A stretch of 6,324 bases of DNA from an uncultured Cloacibacillus sp. (GTDB taxonomy: Bacteria; Synergistota; Synergistia; Synergistales; Synergistaceae), in contig UQVV01000110.1 of NCBI GenBank assembly GCA_900544635.1, positions 1 to 6,324 on the forward strand, read 5' to 3'. Under the pieces are notes generated by a model that did no database searches, was not told the DNA's origin, and saw nothing but the letters and a program-made list of their open reading frames with translations. This document shows positions 1 through 5,894 of this stretch, piece by piece. Numbering within the stretch: the stretch's first letter is position 1; each line of letters starts with the position of its first letter. A program made the translations under genes and the position numbers.

Positions 1-994
1 TGCCGCTGCGGAGGGGGAGGAACTCTTTGCCGAGGACTTCGCCGACGTGCGGGGGCAGAGCGTGGCCAAGCGGGCGCTGGAGATCGCCGCGGCCGGAGGC
101 CACAACGTGCTGATGGTCGGCTCGCCCGGCTCGGGCAAGACGATGCTCGCGAAGGCGCTGAGGGGCATACTGCCGCCGCTTTCCGACGACGAGCTGATGG
201 AGGTCATGATGCTGCGCAGCACTGCGGGGCTGCCCTTCGTGCTGAGCCGCGAGCGCCCGTTCCGCGCCGTCCACCACACTGCGACGACCGCGGCGATATG
301 CGGCGGCGGCTCGTGGCTGCGCCCCGGCGAGATAAGCCTCGCCTCGCGCGGCGTGCTCTTCCTCGACGAGTTCCCGGAGTTCCAGCGCGACGTGATAGAG
401 GCGCTGCGCCAGCCGCTCGAGGACGGCTCGATAACCGTCAGCCGCGTCTCGGGCAGCGTCACGTACCCCGCGAAGGTGCTCGTCGTCGCGGCATGCAACC
501 CATGCCCCTGCGGCTACGCGGGCGACCCTGAGCAGAAGTGCATATGCAGCGCGGCGTCGCTCGAACGCTACCGCCGCAAGCTCTCGGGGCCGATACTCGA
601 CAGAATAGACCTGCACATCCCCGTGCCGAGGCTCACGCCCGAGGAGCTCGTCTCGCTCGGCGAGAGCGGAGGGGAGACGAGCGCGGAGGTGCGCGCGCGC
701 GTCACGGCGGCGCGCGAAATACAGCGCGCGAGGGGGAAGCCCTTCGGCTTCTCATATAATTCAGAAATTCCGGAAAAATTCCTGCGGCGCAACGCGTCGA
801 TGAAGCCCGAGGTGCGCGATTTTATACTAGAAACGCTCAAGCGCGTCAAGCTCTCCGGGCGCGGCCTCTCGCGCGTGCTGCGCGTCGCGCGCACGATAGC
901 GGACCTCGAAGCCGCGCCGCGGATAGAGGTGCGCCACGTCGCAGAGGCGGCGGGGTACAGGGAAGGGGAGGCCACGTCGTGGATGAACGGCTGA
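1..994 (+). CDS. comM: ComM/YifB family AAA+ ATPase (Mg-chelatase-like), 5' partial
   Basis: This is the C-terminal 330 residues of a ComM/YifB protein. The reading frame is open from base 2, so the true start and the N-terminal Lon-like/ChlI domain lie upstream; full family members are about 500 residues. The GTG at 47 is internal, because family-typical sequence (DFADVRGQ) already precedes it. Visible residues 40-47 are the Walker A motif GSPGSGKT and residues 118-123 are the Walker B motif VLFLDE. A conserved cysteine cluster (CNPCPCG, then CIC) spans residues 165-182, followed by the LDRIDLH motif of the ATPase core. The C-terminal Mg_chelatase_C domain contains GLSRVLRVARTIADLE. In Gram-negative bacteria ComM is a hexameric helicase that drives branch migration of incoming single-stranded DNA during natural transformation. 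Adjacency to dprA, also a transformation gene, fits that role. Family identity is firm; function in this organism is inferred. A more AT-rich patch at about 751-835 is still in frame and conserved in type. Confidence 0.95.
   Translation, partial: AAAEGEELFAEDFADVRGQSVAKRALEIAAAGGHNVLMVGSPGSGKTMLAKALRGILPPLSDDELMEVMMLRSTAGLPFVLSRERPFRAVHHTATTAAICGGGSWLRPGEISLASRGVLFLDEFPEFQRDVIEALRQPLEDGSITVSRVSGSVTYPAKVLVVAACNPCPCGYAGDPEQKCICSAASLERYRRKLSGPILDRIDLHIPVPRLTPEELVSLGESGGETSAEVRARVTAAREIQRARGKPFGFSYNSEIPEKFLRRNASMKPEVRDFILETLKRVKLSGRGLSRVLRVARTIADLEAAPRIEVRHVAEAAGYREGEATSWMNG
965..971 (+). promoter_or_regulatory. Shine-Dalgarno of dprA, inside comM
   Basis: GGGGAGG lies 7 bases before the GTG at 979 and within the last codons of comM. 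It decides the GTG start. The nearby ATG at 983 is in the comM frame, not the dprA frame. The 16-base gene overlap suggests translational coupling. Confidence 0.75.
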
Positions 995-2076
995 AGTTCC
1001 TGCTGCTGCTCAACTACGTCAACGCGAACTCGCAGGCGCTCGCGAAATTCGCGGCGCTCGGCGTCCCGTGGCGCGAGCTGTGGAGCCCTTCGAAGATAGA
1101 CGCCGCTGCGACGGCCTTCACCGAAAAGCAGCTCGCGCGCATACGCGAGGCCGAATCGCGCGCGTGGGCGGAAAACGAAGCGGAGCGCGCCGCGAAGCTC
1201 GGGGCGCGCATAATTTCCATAGACGACGAGGATTACCCCGCGCGGCTGCTCGACCTGCGCGACGCGCCGCTCGCGCTCTACGTGCGCGGCAGGCTGAACG
1301 CCGCGGACAAATGCGTCGCGGTGGTCGGCACGCGCCGCGCGAGCATTTACGGCAAAAACGCCGCGCGCTCGATAGGCGAAGCCTGCGCGCGCTACGGCGT
1401 GACGCTCGTCAGCGGCGGAGCCTTCGGCGTGGACTGCGAATCGCAGTCGGCCTGCGCCGAAGCCTGCGGAACGACATTCGCCGTGATGGGCACGGGCATA
1501 GACGTCGCCTATCCCGCGTCGAACCGCGCGCTCTTTGAAAAAATCTGCGAACGCGGCGCGCTCGTCACGGAATTCCCGATAGGCGCGGGCGGCGACCCGT
1601 GGCACTTCCCGCAGCGCAACCGCATAGTCGCGGCGCTCGCGGAAAAGGTCGTAGTCGTCGAAGCGCCGCTGAAAAGCGGCTCCATGATAACGGCGCGGCT
1701 CGCGCTTGAGCTCGGGCGCGAGGTATGGGCCGTTCCGGGACGCATCACCGACGCGAACGCCGAGGGGACGAACGCGCTCATCTACGACGGCGCGTATCCG
1801 TACATAAACGAAAAGACCTTCTTCTCCGCCTGCGGCGCGCAGGCCGCGGAGGACGGAGGCGCGTCGCGTCCCGAAGCGCGCGCGGCGTCGCTCAGCGATG
1901 AAGAAAGGAAAATTTTCGACTATCTTGCGGCGAACGGCGAAAAGACGATTGACAATATATCTGTTGCCGTTAAAATGAGCGCCGCTGACATCTTGAAAAA
2001 CATCACGCTAATGTCCGCAAAGGGGCTCGTCTATATGCCCTCGGCAGGACGGTACGGCGTAAAGGGCAACTTATAA
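979..2076 (+). CDS. dprA: DNA-processing protein DprA (Smf), RecA loader
   Basis: A 365-residue protein, the usual length for DprA. The family binds incoming single-stranded DNA in the cytoplasm and loads RecA onto it during transformation; it is also found in many bacteria not known to be competent. Residues 1-75 form a helical SAM-like N-terminal region. The Rossmann-like DNA-binding core runs from about 80 to 285, with VGTRRAS (116-122), SGGAFGVD (145-152), FPQRNRIVAAL (210-220), SGSMITA (233-239) and VPG (252-254). A winged-helix-type C-terminal domain (about 305-365) follows a short low-complexity linker. The GTG start is supported by a strong Shine-Dalgarno and by the family-like N-terminus. 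Oddity: the usual SGxARGID...H signature reads SGGAFGVDCESQ here, so Arg/Lys becomes Phe149 and His becomes Gln156. It overlaps comM by 16 bases and is followed closely by topA, so it is probably cotranscribed with both. Codons 324-334 are unusually AT-rich and contain a promoter-like sequence. Confidence 0.95.
   Translation: MDERLKFLLLLNYVNANSQALAKFAALGVPWRELWSPSKIDAAATAFTEKQLARIREAESRAWAENEAERAAKLGARIISIDDEDYPARLLDLRDAPLALYVRGRLNAADKCVAVVGTRRASIYGKNAARSIGEACARYGVTLVSGGAFGVDCESQSACAEACGTTFAVMGTGIDVAYPASNRALFEKICERGALVTEFPIGAGGDPWHFPQRNRIVAALAEKVVVVEAPLKSGSMITARLALELGREVWAVPGRITDANAEGTNALIYDGAYPYINEKTFFSACGAQAAEDGGASRPEARAASLSDEERKIFDYLAANGEKTIDNISVAVKMSAADILKNITLMSAKGLVYMPSAGRYGVKGNL
1949..1976 (+). 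promoter_or_regulatory. candidate internal sigma-70 promoter for topA-trmFO
   Basis: A perfect -35 TTGACA (1949-1954) is followed after 16 bases by TAAAAT (1971-1976), a 5/6 match to the -10 consensus. The predicted transcript start is near 1983, about 110 bases before the topA ATG. The element lies in the 3' end of dprA, where codons switch to AT-rich forms (ATT, AAT, ATA, TCT, GTT, GTT, AAA) unlike the GC-ending codons around it. It would let topA and trmFO be expressed apart from the competence genes. Sequence match only; no direct evidence of activity. Confidence 0.45.
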
Positions 2077-2080
2077 AAGA

Positions 2081-2086
2081 GAGGTG
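2081..2086 (+). promoter_or_regulatory. Shine-Dalgarno of topA
   Basis: GAGGTG lies 8 bases before the ATG at 2095. An in-frame GTG at 2086 would add three residues, but its first base is the last base of this ribosome binding site, so the ATG is the better start. Confidence 0.7.
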
Positions 2087-2094
2087 TGGCTGCG

Positions 2095-4395
2095 ATGGCC
2101 GTCAGAAAAAAAGCCGCGGAGGAAGCGGCGGCGACCGGCGAAACAAAAACGAGCGCGGCGAAGAAAGCTCCCGCGAAGAAAACTACGAAGAGCGCCGCTG
2201 CGAAGAAGGAAACAGCCGCTAAAAAAGAAACGACGGCGAAAAAGAGCGCGACCAAGCGCGCCGCCGAAAAGACGACGAAGGAAAGCGCGGCGAAAAAAGC
2301 TCCGGCTAAGAAGGCCGCGTCGAAAACGTCCGCGAAGCTCCAGAAATTTGCGCAGTACGAGGGAAAGACGCTCGTCATAGTTGAGTCTCCAGCGAAGGCC
2401 AAGACGCTCGAAAAGATACTCGGCACGAAATACCGCGTGCTCGCGAGCATAGGCCACGTGCGCGACCTTCCGAAGGGACGCATGGCGATAGACATCGAGA
2501 ACAGCTTCGAGCCCGAGTACATACAGGTGCGCGGCAAGGCCGACCTCATAAAGACGCTCAAGGGCGCTTCGTCGGCGAGCGCCGGAACGCTGCTCGCCTC
2601 CGACCCCGACCGCGAGGGCGAGGCGATAGCGTGGCACCTCGCGACGCTGCTCGACATCGACACAAACAAACAGTGCCGCATAAGAATGCACGAAATCACG
2701 AGCCACGGCGTCAAAAGCGCGATAGCCGAGCCCGACGTGATAAACATGAACCTCGTCGAGGCGCAGCAGGCGCGCCGCGTGCTCGACCGCCTCGTCGGCT
2801 ACGAGCTCAGCCCGCTGCTGTGGTACAAGGTGCAGCGCGGTCTCTCCGCCGGGCGCGTGCAGTCCGTCGCGCTGCGCATAGTCTGCGAGCGCCAGGAAGA
2901 GATAGAGCGCTTCATCCCCGAGGAATACTGGCTGCTCGACGTGGCGGCCTCGAGCCTCGACGCGAAACGCGGCTACAAGCTGCGCGTCGAGAAATTCGAG
3001 GGCAAACCAGTGACGATAAGCAGCGAGGAAGAGGCGGACAAAGCCGAGGCCGCGATACGCGCGGGGCGGCTCGTCGTCGACGACTTCGGAACGAAGGAAA
3101 GCAAGCGCCAGCCGAACCCGCCCTTCAAGACCAGCACGCTCCAGCAGGAGGCTTCGCGCCGCTGCGGCTTCGCGCCGCGCCGCACGATGCGCATAGCGCA
3201 GGCGCTTTACGAGGGCGTTGAGATTCCGGGCCGCGGCCCGACGGGGCTCATCACCTACATGCGCACCGACAGCCTGCGCCTTGCGCCCGAGGCGCTCGAA
3301 GCCTCGCGCTCGTTTATACGCGAGAGCTTCGGCGAGGAATACCTGCCCGCGTCGCCCAACGAGTACACGCCGAAGGGCAAGGCGCAGGACGCGCACGAGG
3401 CGATACGCGCGACCGACGCGTCACTGACGCCCGAATCGGTGAAGCCCTACCTCACGCCCGAGCAGTACAAGCTCTACGAGCTGATATGGAGCCGCTTCAT
3501 AGCGAGCCAGATGAAGGACGCCGTCGTCGCGCGCACGAGCCTCGTGTGCAGCTCCGCGGGCTACCAGATGAAGCAGTCCGGCGTCGTCGTAACCTTCGAC
3601 GGCTGGGGCCGCGTCTACCCGCTCGGCATCAAGGACGTGACGATAGAGACCGCCGTCAAGGGCGAGACGCTCAACATAGACGCGATAGAGAAAGAGCAGA
3701 AATTCACGCAGCCGCAGCCGCAGTACACCGAGGCCGGCCTCGTCAAGGCGCTCGAAGAAAAGGGCATAGGCCGCCCGTCGACCTACGCGACGATAATAGA
3801 GACGCTCTTCGCGCGCGGCTACGTGGACCGCGGTGAGGAGGACAAGCGGCTGAACCCGACGAAGCTCGGGCGGCTCGTCAATAATTTCCTGGTAAAATAT
3901 TTCCCGACGCTCATCAACGTCGGCTTCACGGCGGAGATGGAGCAGGAGCTCGATCAGGTCGAGTCCGGCGACATTGAGTGGAAGAAGCTCATGGCCGACT
4001 TCTGGCACGAGTTCAAGCCTGCCGTCGACGAAGTCGCGGCGCACGGCGAGAGCATGAGGCCCGAACCTGAGCTCATAGGCGAGCAGTGTCCCGAGTGCGG
4101 GCGCGACCTCGTCATAAAGCGCGGGCGCTTCGGCGAGTTCATCGCCTGCACGGGCTACCCCGAGTGCCGCTACACGCGCAAGATAGTCAAGGGCACCGGC
4201 ATCAAGTGCCCGAAGTGCGGAGAAGGCGAGCTGATACGCCGCAAGGCGACGAAGGGCAAGATGGCGGGGCGCTTCTTCTACGGCTGCAACCGCTACCCGG
4301 ACTGCGACTACGTGGCGTGGAAGAAGCCCGGCAAGGAAGAGAACGCGCAGAACGCGGGCGAGACGGAGGCGGCGGACGATGCCGGCGACATGTAA
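2095..4395 (+). CDS. topA: DNA topoisomerase I (type IA) with Lys/Ala-rich N-terminal tail
   Basis: A 766-residue type IA topoisomerase that relaxes negatively supercoiled DNA by passing one strand through a transient single-strand break. Residues 1-84 are a low-complexity tail with 24 lysines and only 7 acidic residues, built of AAKKAPAKK and AAKKET-type units. The Toprim domain follows: VIVESPAKAKT carries the catalytic Glu97, and ASDPDREGE holds the acidic metal ligands Asp170, Asp172 and Glu174. The active site is GLITYMRTDS with nucleophile Tyr388 (codon 3256-3258) and Arg390. Two C-terminal C4 zinc ribbons have cysteines 665/668/685/691 and 705/708/731/737, and a basic C-terminus follows. 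All key catalytic residues are present, so the enzyme should be active. It starts 18 bases after dprA with its own Shine-Dalgarno and overlaps trmFO by 17 bases. The tail is not part of the enzyme core; it resembles histone H1-like tails and probably binds DNA or RNA nonspecifically (inference). Confidence 0.98.
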   Translation: MAVRKKAAEEAAATGETKTSAAKKAPAKKTTKSAAAKKETAAKKETTAKKSATKRAAEKTTKESAAKKAPAKKAASKTSAKLQKFAQYEGKTLVIVESPAKAKTLEKILGTKYRVLASIGHVRDLPKGRMAIDIENSFEPEYIQVRGKADLIKTLKGASSASAGTLLASDPDREGEAIAWHLATLLDIDTNKQCRIRMHEITSHGVKSAIAEPDVINMNLVEAQQARRVLDRLVGYELSPLLWYKVQRGLSAGRVQSVALRIVCERQEEIERFIPEEYWLLDVAASSLDAKRGYKLRVEKFEGKPVTISSEEEADKAEAAIRAGRLVVDDFGTKESKRQPNPPFKTSTLQQEASRRCGFAPRRTMRIAQALYEGVEIPGRGPTGLITYMRTDSLRLAPEALEASRSFIRESFGEEYLPASPNEYTPKGKAQDAHEAIRATDASLTPESVKPYLTPEQYKLYELIWSRFIASQMKDAVVARTSLVCSSAGYQMKQSGVVVTFDGWGRVYPLGIKDVTIETAVKGETLNIDAIEKEQKFTQPQPQYTEAGLVKALEEKGIGRPSTYATIIETLFARGYVDRGEEDKRLNPTKLGRLVNNFLVKYFPTLINVGFTAEMEQELDQVESGDIEWKKLMADFWHEFKPAVDEVAAHGESMRPEPELIGEQCPECGRDLVIKRGRFGEFIACTGYPECRYTRKIVKGTGIKCPKCGEGELIRRKATKGKMAGRFFYGCNRYPDCDYVAWKKPGKEENAQNAGETEAADDAGDM
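2152..2313 (+). repeat. low-complexity AKK-type repeat region in topA
   Basis: SAAKKAPAKK occurs twice, at residues 20-29 (2152-2181) and 64-73 (2284-2313) of TopA. The two 30-base copies differ at only four positions, all third codon bases. Between them are tandem hexapeptides at residues 35-40 (AAKKET), 41-46 (AAKKET) and 47-52 (TAKKSA), with diverged codons. Synonymous divergence with an unchanged peptide suggests the protein repeat is kept by selection rather than being a recent DNA expansion. Confidence 0.8.
4365..4369 (+). promoter_or_regulatory. Shine-Dalgarno of trmFO, inside topA
   Basis: GGAGG sits 9 bases before the ATG at 4379, inside the last codons of topA. It supports this start over the ATG at 4390, which is out of the trmFO frame. 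The overlap suggests coupled translation. Confidence 0.7.
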
Positions 4396-5722
4396 GACGG
4401 TAACGGTCGCGGGCGGCGGCCTCTCCGGCTCCGAGGCGGCGTGGCAGCTCGCGCGCCGCGGCGTGAAGGTGCGCCTCTATGAGATGCGCCCGAACAAAAT
4501 GACGCCCGCGCACGAGACGGGGATGCTCGGCGAGCTCGTATGCAGCAACTCGCTCGGCGGCGAAAAGACGACGACAACCGCGGGCATCCTCAAGGCAGAG
4601 CTCACGCGCATGGGCAGCCTGATAATGGAATGCGCCGAACGCTCGCGCGTCCCCGCGGGCAACGCGCTCGCAGTGGACCGCGAACGCTTCGCGGCGATGA
4701 TAGACGAAAAAATTTCAAACCACCCGAACATCGAGCTGGTGCGCGAGGAGCTTACGGAGCTTCCCGAAGAGCCCGCGATCATCGCGACAGGGCCTCTGAC
4801 GAGCGCGCCGATGGCGGAGAAGCTCGCCTCGCTGACCGGCGAGGAATTTCTATACTTCTACGACGCAGTGGCGCCGATAGTCGACGTTTCGACAGTCGAC
4901 ATGACGAAGGCCTTCAAGGCCAACCGCTACGGCGACGAGGGCGACTACATCAACTGCCCGATGAACGAAGAGGAATATAAAATTTTCTGGCGCGAGCTCG
5001 TGAACGCCGAGACCGCGCCGCGCCACGACTTCGAGGAAGAGCAGATGCGCCACTTCGACGGCTGCCTGCCCGTCGAAGTGATAGCGAAGCGCGGCGAGCA
5101 GACGCTGCTCTTCGGCCCGCTGCGCCCCGTCGGCTTCGAGGCGGCGAACGCGGGAGAAACTCCTTACGCCGTCGTGCAGCTGCGGCAGGACAACACCGAA
5201 GGGACGCTCTTCAACATCGTCGGCTTCCAGACCAACCTCAAATGGGGAGAGCAGGAGCGCGTCTTCCGCCTCATACCGGCGCTCGAGCACGCGGAGTTCG
5301 TGCGCAAGGGCGTGATGCACAGGAACCTCTTCGTCTGCGCGCCGCGCGTGCTCGACGGCTTCCTGCGCTTCAACGGGCGCGAGGCGCTCTACATAGCGGG
5401 ACAGGCCTCCGGCGTCGAGGGCTACCTCGAAAGCACGGCGATGGGGCTGGCCGCCGCAGTATTCGCCTACGCGCAGCTCGCGGGCGAAGAGATGCCCGAG
5501 TTCCCGAAGGAGACCGCCGTCGGCTCGCTGCTGAATTACCTCAAGACGGCGCTGCCCGAGAGCTTCCAGCCGATGAACGTCAACCTCGGTATCTTCCCGC
5601 GCCTCGGCAAGAAAAAGATACGCAAGCGCACCGAGCGCTGCGAGGCCTACGCGCGCCGCTCGCTCGAGGCGCTCGACAAATTCATCGAGGAGCGTGCCGC
5701 GCTCTTCCGCGCGCAGGATTGA
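4379..5722 (+). CDS. trmFO: TrmFO, folate- and FAD-dependent tRNA (uracil-54-C5)-methyltransferase
   Basis: A 447-residue flavoprotein that methylates U54 in the T loop of tRNA, taking the methylene group from 5,10-methylenetetrahydrofolate and reducing it through FADH2. It replaces the SAM-dependent TrmA of enteric bacteria. The N-terminal Rossmann FAD motif GGGLSGSEAAWQLA spans residues 12-25. The segment LVCSNSLGG contains Cys55 and FDGCLPVEV contains Cys229; these match by context the two functional cysteines (53 and 226) described for the Bacillus subtilis enzyme. IATGPLTS (135-142) and the C-terminal GQASGVEGYLESTAMGL (341-357) are further family signatures. Length is normal (about 435-450). 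It was once annotated gid, as a glucose-inhibited division paralogue of GidA/MnmG. MnmG itself is ruled out by length and by the VCSNS and GQxxGVEGY motifs. It overlaps topA by 17 bases and is the last gene before a terminator. Confidence 0.97.
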   Translation: MPATCKTVTVAGGGLSGSEAAWQLARRGVKVRLYEMRPNKMTPAHETGMLGELVCSNSLGGEKTTTTAGILKAELTRMGSLIMECAERSRVPAGNALAVDRERFAAMIDEKISNHPNIELVREELTELPEEPAIIATGPLTSAPMAEKLASLTGEEFLYFYDAVAPIVDVSTVDMTKAFKANRYGDEGDYINCPMNEEEYKIFWRELVNAETAPRHDFEEEQMRHFDGCLPVEVIAKRGEQTLLFGPLRPVGFEAANAGETPYAVVQLRQDNTEGTLFNIVGFQTNLKWGEQERVFRLIPALEHAEFVRKGVMHRNLFVCAPRVLDGFLRFNGREALYIAGQASGVEGYLESTAMGLAAAVFAYAQLAGEEMPEFPKETAVGSLLNYLKTALPESFQPMNVNLGIFPRLGKKKIRKRTERCEAYARRSLEALDKFIEERAALFRAQD

Positions 5723-5751
5723 CGCCGCGCCGCAAAAACTGCGAGGACTTC

Positions 5752-5784
5752 AAAGCCGGACGCAAAAGTCCGGCTTTTTCCATT
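5752..5784 (+). terminator. intrinsic terminator after trmFO
   Basis: A perfect 10-bp inverted repeat, AAAGCCGGAC (5752-5761) and GTCCGGCTTT (5768-5777), encloses the six-base loop GCAAAA. A T-run covers 5775-5779, with further T's at 5782-5785 after a short CCA interruption. It begins 29 bases after the trmFO stop and should end the operon transcript. The leading A's opposite the T-run could also support some termination on the - strand, but no - strand gene is seen nearby. Confidence 0.9.
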
Positions 5785-5798
5785 TTCGACCAAAACTA

Positions 5799-5825
5799 TT
5801 GACATTTTGCTGAATCTTTTATATT
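5799..5825 (+). promoter_or_regulatory. candidate upstream promoter, spacing short
   Basis: TTGACA (5799-5804), a perfect -35, is followed after 15 bases by TATATT (5820-5825), a 5/6 -10 match. The 15-base spacer is below the preferred 17, so this is weaker than the promoter next to the xerC start. It sits just after the terminator, in DNA that is far more AT-rich than any gene here. Confidence 0.35.
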
Positions 5826-5859
5826 TGACGTTTACTTGCGAATTTTCTTAAAATTTCCC

Positions 5860-5887
5860 TTGATATTTACAATTTTCATGCTAGAAT
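5860..5887 (+). promoter_or_regulatory. candidate extended -10 promoter of xerC
   Basis: TTGATA (5860-5865), 5/6 to the -35 consensus, lies 16 bases before TAGAAT (5882-5887), 5/6 to the -10 consensus. TG at 5879-5880 sits exactly one base before the -10, giving an extended -10 (TGC-TAGAAT). The predicted transcript start is about 5893-5895, at or next to the xerC ATG at 5895, so the mRNA could be leaderless. Match by eye only. Confidence 0.5.
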
Positions 5888-5894
5888 ACCTGTC

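Noticed and set aside
755..760. TATAAT inside comM, as a possible promoter for dprA
   Set aside because: No -35 element lies at a usable distance and there is no extended -10 TG. The TATACT at 823-828 has the same problem.
2106..2112. A7 run at topA codons 4-6, a possible -1 slippery site
   Set aside because: The run fits A-AAA-AAA phasing, but A-runs are expected in a lysine-rich tail. I see no downstream stem-loop or meaningful product in the shifted frame.
2084..2380. Very basic 98-codon + frame overlapping the start of topA
   Set aside because: It is the +1 frame of the lysine-rich tail, where AAG/GCG codons read as Arg/Lys. It has no ribosome binding site of its own and starts among the topA ribosome binding bases.
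2071..3396. Long - strand open frame (441 codons) opposite topA, and similar ones opposite comM/dprA (568-1605) and topA (3421-4044)
   Set aside because: Products are Arg/Ala/Leu-rich with no recognisable domain, and they lie wholly opposite or mostly opposite genes with clear conserved motifs. High-GC codon bias removes stop codons from the other frames, which explains them.
3890..3898. Extended -10-like TGGTAAAAT inside topA
   Set aside because: No -35 match at 16-18 bases and no downstream gene that would need it for another 480 bases.
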